Source of the DNA: Deltaproteobacteria bacterium
Lineage (GTDB): Bacteria; Desulfobacterota; Desulfarculia; Adiutricales; Adiutricaceae
NCBI GenBank assembly: GCA_031279525.1
Contig: JAITIH010000294.1
Location: 1-6,834 of the forward strand
Reading direction: 5' to 3'
DNA length: 6,834 bases
Below, piece by piece: positions 1 to 6,582 of this stretch. Numbering within the stretch: position 1 is the stretch's first letter; every line of letters starts with the position of its first letter. The notes under the pieces were generated by a model that was not told the DNA's origin, searched no databases, and saw nothing but the letters and a program-made list of their open reading frames with translations. A program made the translations under genes and the position numbers.

Positions 1-117
1 CTTCTTAGGCTTCTTAGGCTTCTTAGGCTTCTTAGGCTTCTTAGGCTTCTTAGGCTTCTTAGGCTTCTTAGGCTTCTTAGGCTTCTTAGGCTTCTTAGGC
101 TTCTTAGGCTTCTTAGG
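1..117. repeat. 9-bp tandem repeat (minisatellite), 13 perfect copies
   Basis: Thirteen identical head-to-tail copies of CTTCTTAGG (CCTAAGAAG on the other strand) fill the window from its first base, so the array probably continues to the left. No base differs between copies. Because 9 is a multiple of 3, each frame repeats a tripeptide. One frame on each strand has a stop in every unit (TAG on +, TAA on -). The open minus frame would read Pro-Lys-Lys repeats, but reading back from it there is no ATG, GTG or TTG before a stop at 175-177. The + frames run into stops at 176-178 and 190-192. I therefore call it intergenic. The perfect identity suggests recent expansion by slippage, with copy number likely to vary. 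Confidence 0.97.
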
Positions 118-185
118 CCAGGACCGCCTTCGACTCTCGCCGGATTGGCCGCCTGGACAAGGTCGATGGCCCCGCTAAATCGCCA

Positions 186-195
186 TTCTTAGGCC
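186..195. repeat. Detached copy of the minisatellite right edge
   Basis: TTCTTAGGCC here is identical to positions 110-119, the last repeat unit plus the first two bases beyond it. It lies about 67 bp downstream of the array, separated by unrelated sequence. It may be a leftover of a longer or rearranged array. The CTTAGG string is common in this DNA, so chance is possible. Confidence 0.4.
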
Positions 196-207
196 CTCGC
201 CCTGGGC

Positions 208-230
208 GGCCAGGTTGACACGCCCTGGCC
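208..230. promoter_or_regulatory. Inverted repeat around the -35 box, candidate operator
   Basis: GGCCAGG (208-214) and CCTGGCC (224-230) form a perfect 7-bp inverted repeat separated by 9 bp. The gap contains the entire -35 hexamer TTGACA. A dimeric regulator bound here would cover the -35 element, so repression or competition with RNA polymerase is the simplest reading. GC-rich DNA yields chance dyads, and GGCC is common in this window, so the role is inferred from position only. Confidence 0.4.
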
Positions 231-244
231 TTGGGCTTTAAGAT
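215..244 (+). promoter_or_regulatory. Probable sigma70-type promoter of the operon
   Basis: A perfect -35 hexamer TTGACA (215-220) is followed after 18 bp by TAAGAT (239-244), which matches four of six bases of the TATAAT consensus. Overlapping AT-rich sequence (TAAGATAAT) would help melting. Transcription would begin near 250-252 and leave a leader of about 68 bases before the ATG at 319. This is the only strong promoter-like sequence upstream of the six genes, so it probably drives the whole operon. No transcript evidence is available. Confidence 0.65.
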
Positions 245-267
245 AATCGTAAATTCGCCCGCTAGCT

Positions 268-285
268 GGCCCAATAGGCCCAATA
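268..285 (+). repeat. 9-bp direct duplication in the operon leader
   Basis: GGCCCAATA occurs twice back to back, directly downstream of the likely transcription start. The repeat length equals that of the left-edge minisatellite, but the sequence differs. It may be a simple slippage duplication, or two half-sites for a protein that binds head to tail. Confidence 0.6.
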
Positions 286-318
286 TTTCCCGCTTTTTAG
301 ATAAAACCAAAAAGGCCT

Positions 319-1029
319 ATGAAGCCCCTAACCGCCCCCGCCTTAGTCTTCGCCTTAGCCCTCGCCGCGGCCCTAGCCCTTAAGGCGGAAGCCGGGCCCG
401 ATCTCTTTGCGGCCGGGAAATCCCCAAAAACCGAGCCTCACCCTAAAAATTCGATCGCCGAGGCGCGCGAAAAAGCCAGCCGCCTCGCCAAATCCCTGGA
501 CGTTCAGACCGAGCTGCCCAAAGACCAATCCAAAGTCCCCCCGGCCCCGCCTAAGGAGAGCTTCTTTCTCTCGTTCTTGGTTAAGGTCGTCTTCGTGGCC
601 GTGGTTGGGGGAATAGCCATTGTCGTCAGTAGGGCCGTGGCCCATCACTTAAAAGCCCGAAAAAAGCCGGCCGCGATCGAGGAAAAAGCCCCCGCGCCTT
701 TAGCCAAAAGCCTCGACCGAATTGGGCTACAAAGCCGCGAGCTGGCCCAGGCCGGCTTTTTCGCCGAGGCCATCCATGAGCTGCTCTTAAAGAGCCTTAA
801 GGAATTCCAAAAGGCCCGTGGGCTAACTTTCGCCCCTAGCCTCACCAGCCGGGAAATTTTGCGGGGCCTTAAGCTAGGCCCGCCCGTCGAGCCGGCCTTG
901 GCCTTTTTGGTCGAACTGGTGGAAGTCTCCCGCTTCGGCCATTTCCAGCCCCAGGCGACCGACTACCAGGCCAGTCTTAGACGGTTCGACGAGATCGTCG
1001 CGGGCCTTAAGGGCGGGCCCGGGGCGTGA
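319..1029 (+). CDS. DUF4129 domain-containing membrane protein
   Basis: The 236-residue product starts with a hydrophobic signal-like segment (residues 3-21) and an A-E-A signal peptidase motif at 23-25. A charged, proline-rich linker follows, then one transmembrane helix (about 83-103). The C-terminal soluble part (about 130-228) has the DUF4129 pattern: a helix with FFAEAIHELLLKSLKEF, a T-S-R-E-I-L motif, then an FGHF segment and a final helix. In the family this cytosolic domain often sits at the end of transglutaminase-like proteins; here it stands without one. It is the first gene of a MoxR/DUF58 operon, where DUF4129 proteins are regular members. The ATG at 319 has only a weak AAGG (312-315) close in front. 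The next gene begins inside the stop codon region (GTGA overlap). Biochemical function is unknown; a membrane scaffold role is inferred. Confidence 0.85.
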   Translation: MKPLTAPALVFALALAAALALKAEAGPDLFAAGKSPKTEPHPKNSIAEAREKASRLAKSLDVQTELPKDQSKVPPAPPKESFFLSFLVKVVFVAVVGGIAIVVSRAVAHHLKARKKPAAIEEKAPAPLAKSLDRIGLQSRELAQAGFFAEAIHELLLKSLKEFQKARGLTFAPSLTSREILRGLKLGPPVEPALAFLVELVEVSRFGHFQPQATDYQASLRRFDEIVAGLKGGPGA

Positions 1030-2282
1030 GACGCCAGACGAAAATCGCCCTGGTCGTCGGCCTAGCCCTGTTTGGCTTTATAGTCGCGGGCAAGCTTCTA
1101 TCCCGCTTAAGCCAGGTCGGCTTCTGTTTCGGGTCCACCATAGGGCCTAGCTCTTATTCCGCCTCGGCCGTGGGCTACGCCCTCCTTTACGAGACCCTGG
1201 CCGCCCAGGGCCTGTCTCCCCAAAGGCTTTTGCGCGATGAGCCCTCGCCGCCGCCGGCCAAAAAAAGAGCCTACGTCGCCTTAGACCCCGTCGCTTTCGC
1301 GGAGAATAGGCCCCAACTACTCATGGCCAAAAGCCACGACCTTTTGATAGTCCCGCCTAAATACCGCTACGGCCCAATGCCAGACAACCCCAGGTGGATT
1401 GGCCAGAGCCAACCCATCGCCCCTAGAAAGGACGGCTTCGCTGAGCGCCTGCCTAACCTTGGGCTAACGGGCGAAATCCTCTTAGTCCCGCCGCCGGCCA
1501 AGTGGGAGGCCACTTTAAACGACCTCGCCCCTACCTTAAGCGCCCCGGCCCAGCTCATTAAGTCCAATGGCCTTACGCCCATAATCGCCGCCCCCGAGGG
1601 AATCCTCTTAGGCAAAGCCTTAGGGCCCCAGGGCCAGACCTATTGGGTCTTAGCCGACCCCGACGTCTTAAACAACCATGGTTTGCAAAAGGGCGACAAC
1701 CTGGCCCTAGCTCTCGCCATCTTTAAGGCCGCGACGAATCAGGGCGATGGCGTCGTCTTCGACGAGCCCGCCGTCGGCTCTAACTCTAGCCCCCTTAAGG
1801 CCAAAAGCTTAAAAGACCTCGCCTCCGCGAACGGCGCGCTTAGGCGGCTTTCGATTGGCCAGATCGCCCTTTACGCCCACATAGCCCTGGCCGCCCTTTT
1901 AGCCGCCCTTACGGCCAGCGGCCGATTTGGCCCGCCTAAGCTGGACGAGAGCCCTTTGGGGTTCGGCCGGGAAAAGCTCATTGAAAATGGGGCCCGGCTT
2001 TTGGAACGGGCCAAAAAGCCCAAAACCGTGGCCCTAGGCTACTTTAGCCTAGCCGTCAGATCGGCGGCCAAGGCCGCCCGCCTCCCAAAGGGCCTAACCG
2101 AGCGGGAAATCCGCGAACGGCTGGAAAACGCCGTCCCCCGGTTTTCCTTAGCCGCCCTAAAGGCCGAGATCGACCGAGCCAAAGCCCCCACCGCCGCCAT
2201 TTGCCTTAAATGGGCCCGAGCCATTTACGCCTTTAAAGCGAGAATAGAAAATGGATCTCAAACCAATAGGCGACCTCGCTAA
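1026..2282 (+). CDS. DUF4350 domain-containing membrane protein
   Basis: The 418-residue product starts at a GTG that overlaps the TGA of the DUF4129 gene by 4 bp, so translation is probably coupled. A transmembrane helix at about residues 5-24 is followed by the DUF4350 signature [17 protein letters not shown] with G-L-S-P-Q-R-L, then a soluble, probably extracytoplasmic domain to about residue 270. A second helix lies at about 279-299. The C-terminal 115 residues are basic and helical (G-R-F-G-P-P, then several Arg/Lys-rich helices) and probably cytoplasmic. In the family, DUF4350 resembles a catalytically unproven GATase/ThuA-like fold next to MoxR genes. No enzyme motif is evident here. 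The 3' end overlaps the MoxR gene by 32 bp. The function is unknown; a membrane partner of the ATPase is the likely role. Confidence 0.82.
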   Translation: MRRQTKIALVVGLALFGFIVAGKLLSRLSQVGFCFGSTIGPSSYSASAVGYALLYETLAAQGLSPQRLLRDEPSPPPAKKRAYVALDPVAFAENRPQLLMAKSHDLLIVPPKYRYGPMPDNPRWIGQSQPIAPRKDGFAERLPNLGLTGEILLVPPPAKWEATLNDLAPTLSAPAQLIKSNGLTPIIAAPEGILLGKALGPQGQTYWVLADPDVLNNHGLQKGDNLALALAIFKAATNQGDGVVFDEPAVGSNSSPLKAKSLKDLASANGALRRLSIGQIALYAHIALAALLAALTASGRFGPPKLDESPLGFGREKLIENGARLLERAKKPKTVALGYFSLAVRSAAKAARLPKGLTEREIRERLENAVPRFSLAALKAEIDRAKAPTAAICLKWARAIYAFKARIENGSQTNRRPR

Positions 2283-3207
2283 GGACATATTAGGCGAGGT
2301 CAACAAAGCCATCGTCGGCCAGGCCCAGAATCTGGAGCTCATGCTGACGAGCCTTTTGTGCGGCGGTCACGTCCTTTTAGAGGGGGCGCCCGGCTCGGGC
2401 AAGACCCTCATGGCCCAAGCCTTCGCCTGGTCCCTAAGCTTAGAGTTCGGGCGGATCCAGTTCACCCCGGACCTCATGCCCGGGGACGTCATCGGCACCA
2501 ACCTGTTCAATTTCCAGACCAATTCGTTCGCCTTGACCAAAGGGCCCATTTTCGCCCAAATCCTTTTGGCCGACGAGATCAACCGAGCCCCGCCCAAGAC
2601 CCAGGCCGCCCTCCTGCAGGCCATGAGCGAGAGATCGGTCACCATCGACCGCCAAAATTACGACCTAGGCGAGGAGTTCATGGTGGTGGCCACCCAGAAC
2701 CCCATCGAGCAGCAAGGCACCTATCCCTTGCCCGAGGCCCAGCTGGACCGGTTTCTCTTTAAGCTGGCCGTCGACTACCCGACCGAGGCCGAGGAGCTGG
2801 AAATCGTCCAACGCCACGGCCACGGCCAAGCCCGCCGCGAACAAAGCGCCTACGGGATACGGGCCGTGGTCGACCGGGAGCGCCTGGCCCAGGCCCGGGA
2901 GGCGGCCACCCAAATCAAGCTCTCCGACGAGCTGGCTCAGTACGCCGTGGCCCTAATCCGGGCTTCCCGAGGCCACCCCTGGATCGAGACCGGAGCCTCC
3001 ACCCGGGCCGCGGCCTCGCTCGCCATCGCCAGCCGCGCCTACGCGGCCATAAAAGGCCGGGACTTCGTCGCGCCCGACGACGTCAAGGCCCTCTTGGCCC
3101 CTTTGGCCCGTCACCGCTTGGTCCTTTCCCCGGCCGCCGACATCGAGGGGATCACGGCCGATCAGGCGGTGGCCGAGCTGATTAACCAGGCGCCGGCCCC
3201 CCGCTAA
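2251..3207 (+). CDS. MoxR-family AAA+ ATPase
   Basis: This 318-residue protein is a typical-length MoxR ATPase. Walker A is GAPGSGKT (45-52), Walker B is ILLADE (104-109) followed by the family-typical [16 protein letters not shown], and sensor 1 is A-T-Q-N-P (147-151). The L-D-R-F motif (165-168) carries a likely arginine finger. Sensor 2 is G-A-S-T-R (248-252), where the usual form is G-A-S-P-R. All residues needed for ATP binding and hydrolysis are present. MoxR proteins form hexameric rings in the cytoplasm and act with vWA-type partners to remodel or mature client proteins. The next gene encodes such a partner (DUF58). The ATG at 2251 lies inside the end of the DUF4350 gene, 29 bases before that gene's stop, and has no clear Shine-Dalgarno site, so coupled translation is likely. 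The client is not known. Confidence 0.95.
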   Translation: MDLKPIGDLAKDILGEVNKAIVGQAQNLELMLTSLLCGGHVLLEGAPGSGKTLMAQAFAWSLSLEFGRIQFTPDLMPGDVIGTNLFNFQTNSFALTKGPIFAQILLADEINRAPPKTQAALLQAMSERSVTIDRQNYDLGEEFMVVATQNPIEQQGTYPLPEAQLDRFLFKLAVDYPTEAEELEIVQRHGHGQARREQSAYGIRAVVDRERLAQAREAATQIKLSDELAQYAVALIRASRGHPWIETGASTRAAASLAIASRAYAAIKGRDFVAPDDVKALLAPLARHRLVLSPAADIEGITADQAVAELINQAPAPR

Positions 3208-3245
3208 AGGGCCGGCTTTAAGCCATTTTGGCCAAAGATCGCCCC

Positions 3246-4562
3246 ATGACGAGCCGACCGGTCGTAAGGCCCACCCCCTTAACCCTTGGCCTTTTCGCGG
3301 GATGCATCCCCTTAACGGCCCTTTTGACCGACGGGGGCCTTTGGCCTTTGGCCCTCTTGGCCCCGACGGCCACCTTGGCCCTGGCCTTGGTCGACCTCCT
3401 AAGGGCCCTCCCCGCTAAAGGCCTGGCCGCGAGCCTAACGCTGCCTTCTCTCGTTTACGTGGGCCTTACGGCCGAGGCCACGGTTAAGCTCTCCGCCGCC
3501 TGGCCAATGGCGACCAGGGTCTTCGGCCTAATTGAGGCCAAAGGGCCCCTAGCCGCCCAGGCCGGCCTGTCCGCCGAGCTAAGGGAAGGCCAGGGGTCTT
3601 TGACCATCCCTTTTCGGGGGGAGCGGCGCGGCCTCATCGAGGTCGAGGCCCTGTGGCTGCGGTGGCGCGGCCCTCTTGGCCTGGTGGAAATTCGCGCGCG
3701 CCGGCCTCTTAGGCTGACGACGGCGGTCTCCCAAAACGTCCATGGCCTCCACCGGGACACGATCAAGTTTTTAAACCGAGACGCGGCCCTAGGGTCGCGC
3801 CAATCGCCGTTCCGCGGCGAGGGCACGGAATTCGAGTGCTTAACCGAGTTCTCCTTCGGCATGGATCCTCGGACGATCGACTGGAAGCGCTCCGGCCGCC
3901 ACCACAAGCTATTGGCCCGGGAGTATCGCGAGGAACGCAACAATTTGATCGTCTTCGGTTTCGACACTGGCCGGCTCATGCTGGAGCGGGTGGGCGGGAC
4001 GACTAAGCTGGACCTATTCGTGGCCGCGGCCTTGCGGTTAGGCTGGGTTTCCTTAAAGCACGGCGACCTGGTGGGCGGCTGCGGCTACGCCCTAACTTTC
4101 CAATCCTTCTTAAAGCCCGGCCGAGGCCCTAAGTTTTTCGCCCGCCTGCAAGCTTTCACCGCCGCTTTAGGCTACCAAAAGGAAGAGACCAACCACGCCT
4201 TGGCCCTATCCGAGCTCATGGGCCGTCTGCGGCGCCGGGCCTTAATCGTCCTTTTCACTGAGTTCATCGACGACGTCTCCGCCGAGCTCCTTCTAGAGAG
4301 CCTCGCCCTTTTGACCAAGCGCCACGCGGTCGTTTTCGTCACCATGGAGGACCCAGCCTTAAGCCGGTTGCGGGCGGCCCGGCCTAAAAGCCTAACCGCC
4401 GTGGCCTCGGCCGTTTTGGCCGACGATTTCGCCACAAACCGGGAAATCGTCTTAAACCGGGTCCGGCGCCTAGGGGCCCACTGCCTGGACTCCCCGGCCG
4501 GCCAGCTGGCCGGCCGGCTGATCGACCGCTACCTAACCATTAAGCGAAGGGGACTTCTATGA
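3246..4562 (+). CDS. DUF58 domain-containing protein (vWA-like MoxR partner)
   Basis: From the ATG at 3246 the product is 438 residues; an in-frame TTG at 3228 would add six residues. Neither has a clear ribosome site and ATG is preferred. Two hydrophobic helices (about 12-27 and 32-50) anchor the N terminus. A beta-rich segment follows, then the DUF58 hallmark: G-T-E-F-E (193-197), D-P-R-T-I-D-W-K (207-214) and a downstream R-E-Y-R-E-E-R stretch. DUF58 leads into a vWA-like fold whose metal site would lie at D-T-G-R-L-M (240-245). Compared with the D-x-S-x-S pattern of true MIDAS sites, both serines are replaced (Gly, Leu), so metal binding may be weak or absent. DUF58 proteins are coded next to MoxR ATPases and probably act as their membrane-tethered adaptors. 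The gene follows moxR after 38 bp and overlaps the next gene by 4 bp (ATGA). Confidence 0.9.
   Translation: MTSRPVVRPTPLTLGLFAGCIPLTALLTDGGLWPLALLAPTATLALALVDLLRALPAKGLAASLTLPSLVYVGLTAEATVKLSAAWPMATRVFGLIEAKGPLAAQAGLSAELREGQGSLTIPFRGERRGLIEVEALWLRWRGPLGLVEIRARRPLRLTTAVSQNVHGLHRDTIKFLNRDAALGSRQSPFRGEGTEFECLTEFSFGMDPRTIDWKRSGRHHKLLAREYREERNNLIVFGFDTGRLMLERVGGTTKLDLFVAAALRLGWVSLKHGDLVGGCGYALTFQSFLKPGRGPKFFARLQAFTAALGYQKEETNHALALSELMGRLRRRALIVLFTEFIDDVSAELLLESLALLTKRHAVVFVTMEDPALSRLRAARPKSLTAVASAVLADDFATNREIVLNRVRRLGAHCLDSPAGQLAGRLIDRYLTIKRRGLL
4494..4517. repeat. Perfect 24-bp palindrome inside the DUF58 gene
   Basis: The 24 bases are identical to their own reverse complement, centred on the AGCT at 4504-4507, with repeated CCGG/GGCC arms of 12 bases each. 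Codons here read P-A-G-Q-L-A-G-R. The all-GC outer arms could form a stable mRNA hairpin or DNA cruciform about 40 bases before the SpoIIM-like start at 4559. It is coding sequence, so it may be a by-product of GGCC-rich codon choice. Confidence 0.9.
4546..4553 (+). promoter_or_regulatory. Ribosome binding site of the SpoIIM-like gene
   Basis: GAAGGGGA lies 5 bases before the ATG at 4559 and supports that start, although it sits inside the end of the DUF58 gene. The start and upstream stop share ATGA, so reinitiation and direct entry are both possible. Confidence 0.6.
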
Positions 4563-5620
4563 CCGACCCGGCCTCAAACGGCCCCGCCGCCGGGGGGCCC
4601 GCCCTCGGCGGCCCGCCCAGCGGCGAGGTCAAGCTTAGGAGCGCCAACTTCCGGAAAGCCAGGGAGAAAAGCTGGGCTCGCTTAGACGAGATCGTCTCTC
4701 GTTTGGACTCGCGCGGCTTCAAATCCCTCACCGCCCAAGAGGCCATGGAGCTGCCCCTCCTTTACCAGTCGGCCGTCTCCTCCTTGGCCCTGGCCCGCCA
4801 CCTTTTCCTGGACCAGAGCCTCGTCGACTATCTGGAAAATCTGGCCACGCGCGGGCACTTGGCCGTCTACGGCCCCCGCCAGAGTCTTTGGGCCGTTTTG
4901 GGCGACCTTTTTAACCGCGACCTGCCGCGGGCCACGCGAGCCTTGAAGATCCCTTTATTAATCGCCTTTTTGGCCTTTCTCTCCGGGGTGGCCTCGGGGT
5001 TTTTCCAGGTCCTGGACCAGCCTTTGGCCTTTTACGACCTAATCCCAGAGGCGATCGCCGGTTTCCGCGGCCCCGAAACCTCAAGCCAAGCCTTAAAGGA
5101 CGTTATTTTCGCCCCCTTTAGCGGCTTTGAGAAAAGCTTCGTCGACTTCGCCGGCTACCTTTTCCGACACAACTCTTTGGTGGCCTTTTTGGCCTTCGCC
5201 TTAGGCTTCGCCTTAGGGGTCCCCACCATCGTCATTCTCTACGACAACGGCGTCGCGATGGGGGCCTTTTTGGCCATCCACTGGGAAAAGGGCCTAACCT
5301 TGGATTTTTTGGGTTGGGTCGCCATCCACGGGACGACCGAGCTGGGGGCCATCATCCTGGCCGGGGCGGCCGGCCTGGGCGTGGCCGAGCGGATCCTTTT
5401 CCCCGGCGAGAGGACTCGCCGGGAAAACCTGGCCCAAGAGGGCCACGTGGCCGTGGCGGCCATGGTCGGGGCCGTCTTCATGCTTTTGGTCGCCGGCCTT
5501 ATCGAGGGCGGCCTTAGGCAGCTTATCGCCAACACTTTCCTAAGGCTCTTCGTCGGAATCGGGACCCTTTCCCTCTGGGCCTACTACTTCGCCTTCTTCG
5601 GCCGGGAGGAAAAAGAATGA
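4559..5620 (+). CDS. SpoIIM-family (DUF95) multi-pass membrane protein
   Basis: The 353-residue product begins with a Pro/Gly/Ala-rich tail (1-22) and a charged, helical cytoplasmic region (about 25-128). Transmembrane segments follow at about 133-152, 207-228, 250-273, 297-315 and 327-347. Family hallmarks include Y-D-N-G-V-A-M-G-A (228-236) and H-G-T-T-E-L-G-A-I (257-265), with a polar His and Glu placed within the membrane region, then glycine-rich G-A-A-G-L-G. SpoIIM in Bacillus takes part in the SpoIIDMP peptidoglycan-remodelling complex during engulfment, but this family is widespread in non-sporulating bacteria and commonly follows MoxR-DUF58. Nothing here indicates sporulation. It overlaps the genes on both sides by 4 bp. 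A role as a transmembrane channel or scaffold part is inference. Confidence 0.88.
   Translation: MTDPASNGPAAGGPALGGPPSGEVKLRSANFRKAREKSWARLDEIVSRLDSRGFKSLTAQEAMELPLLYQSAVSSLALARHLFLDQSLVDYLENLATRGHLAVYGPRQSLWAVLGDLFNRDLPRATRALKIPLLIAFLAFLSGVASGFFQVLDQPLAFYDLIPEAIAGFRGPETSSQALKDVIFAPFSGFEKSFVDFAGYLFRHNSLVAFLAFALGFALGVPTIVILYDNGVAMGAFLAIHWEKGLTLDFLGWVAIHGTTELGAIILAGAAGLGVAERILFPGERTRRENLAQEGHVAVAAMVGAVFMLLVAGLIEGGLRQLIANTFLRLFVGIGTLSLWAYYFAFFGREEKE
5194..5217 (+). repeat. 12-bp tandem duplication in the SpoIIM-like gene
   Basis: CTTCGCCTTAGG occurs twice in direct succession and encodes the F-A-L-G-F-A-L-G stretch of the second membrane helix (213-220). The unit is the left-edge minisatellite unit CTTCTTAGG with one GCC triplet inserted. 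This may be codon-driven coincidence, since TTC-GCC-TTA-GGC is a favoured codon string here. Confidence 0.7.
5604..5610 (+). promoter_or_regulatory. Strong ribosome binding site of the RDD gene
   Basis: GGGAGGA contains the full GGAGG core 7 bases before the ATG at 5617. It is the best Shine-Dalgarno site in the operon and fixes the RDD start inside the end of the SpoIIM-like gene. Confidence 0.8.
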
Positions 5621-6582
5621 GCCCCTCCCCAGCCAAAGCCCGGCTTACGGGCCGCGCCGGGCGGGAGCGATATCTCTTGAGACGCGTAACCTGCCCCGAG
5701 GGCCTGGACCTAACGGTCACGCTGGCGACCTTAAACCACCGCTTCTCGGCCTTTGTCCTGGACTCGCTCATCGGCTTCATTGCCGTCGCCACCCTTATCG
5801 CCCTCTTCGTCAAAGTAAGCGGCGGGCCCAGCGTCCGCTCCGTCAACGTCGTCGTGGCCTTTATATGGTACTTTTACCTTAACTTTTATTTCCTCTATTT
5901 CGAGCTGGCCTGGCGCGGCCGGACCCCGGGCAAGCGGCTCGTGGGGATTAGAGTCATCAACCGCCGCGGCGGAGAGCTCGCCCCCGGCATGGTCGTGGCC
6001 CGCAACCTAACCCGCCAGGCGGAGATTTTCCTGCCAATAGCCTTGTTGGTCGGCGATAATCACTCGGCGGGGCCCATTTTGCAAATTGGGATTTTTGTCT
6101 TCGTCGCGGTCATGATCCTTATGCCCGTCCTTTCAAGCGACAACCTCCGCCTAGGCGACCTTTTGGGCGGAACCTTGACGATCGTGGCCCCTAAGGCCGT
6201 CTTGTTAAAGGACATGGCCGAGAAAGCCGCCCAAGGCTCTGAGGCTAAATTCGCCTTCACCCAGGCCCAGTTAGGCCTCTATGGGGACTTGGAGCTAAAG
6301 ACCCTGGAAAAAGCCCTGCGCCTGGCCGGGCCCAAGGCCAGCCCCGCTTTAACCAACATCGCCGCGGCCATCGCCAAAAAAATCAAGTACGACCACCCAA
6401 TTTCCCCGGCCGAGACCGTCCAGTTCTTGGAAGATTTCTACGCCGCCGAAAGGCGGGTCTTGGAAATGGGCAAGCTTTTTGGCCGCCACAAGGAAAGCCA
6501 GAACTCGCCCGCCCGCCAGTTCGGACAGGCCACAACGCCTGGCCCTAAGCCTCCCAGGAACCCGGGAAACTTAGGGCCCTAA
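5617..6582 (+). CDS. RDD family membrane protein with C-terminal extension
   Basis: The 321-residue product carries an RDD domain at about 38-192. The signature Arg and first Asp are R42 and D49 in R-F-S-A-F-V-L-D. W-R-G-R-T-P-G-K-R-L-V-G-I-R-V (99-113) is the family core, and the late Asp is D181 in R-L-G-D-L-L-G-G. Hydrophobic helices lie at about 44-67, 76-98, 137-146 and 153-172. Residues 193-321 form a soluble extension with amphipathic helices and a Pro/Gly/Gln-rich, low-complexity end. RDD proteins are poorly defined membrane proteins; some have been linked to ion exchange, but RDD members beside MoxR-DUF58-SpoIIM genes are thought of as parts of that cluster. The start overlaps the SpoIIM-like stop by 4 bp (ATGA). 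It is the last gene of the operon. Confidence 0.9.
   Translation: MSPSPAKARLTGRAGRERYLLRRVTCPEGLDLTVTLATLNHRFSAFVLDSLIGFIAVATLIALFVKVSGGPSVRSVNVVVAFIWYFYLNFYFLYFELAWRGRTPGKRLVGIRVINRRGGELAPGMVVARNLTRQAEIFLPIALLVGDNHSAGPILQIGIFVFVAVMILMPVLSSDNLRLGDLLGGTLTIVAPKAVLLKDMAEKAAQGSEAKFAFTQAQLGLYGDLELKTLEKALRLAGPKASPALTNIAAAIAKKIKYDHPISPAETVQFLEDFYAAERRVLEMGKLFGRHKESQNSPARQFGQATTPGPKPPRNPGNLGP
6541..6578 (+). other. Inverted repeat at the operon 3' end
   Basis: GGCCCTAAG (6541-6549) and CTTAGGGCC (6570-6578) are perfect 9-bp inverted arms with a 20-base loop, ending just before the RDD stop codon (6580-6582). The right arm lies within a second palindrome, TTAGGGCCCTAA (6571-6582), which contains the stop. 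No T-run follows, so this is not a standard intrinsic terminator. It might protect the mRNA 3' end. Confidence 0.5.

Noticed and set aside
1..117. CTTCTTAGG array as a telomere-like or CRISPR repeat
   Set aside because: The unit contains TTAGG but has no spacers and no telomeric period; it is an ordinary tandem repeat.
113..310. A 65-codon minus-strand reading frame ending in the repeat
   Set aside because: It has no recognisable domain, covers the operon promoter and leader, and stops only because the repeat supplies a TAA.
3208..3245. Terminator between the MoxR and DUF58 genes
   Set aside because: The GGC-TTTAA-GCC dyad has only three-base arms and no T-run, and the two genes belong to one operon.
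5183..5275. Repeated GGCCTTTTTGGCC strings as possible DNA uptake or regulatory words
   Set aside because: They encode Ala-Phe-Leu-Ala in membrane helices and fit the codon preference, so no extra role can be supported.
4559..5620. True sporulation role for the SpoIIM-like gene
   Set aside because: The gene sits in a MoxR-DUF58 operon with no SpoIID or SpoIIP partner, and the family is common in non-sporulating bacteria.
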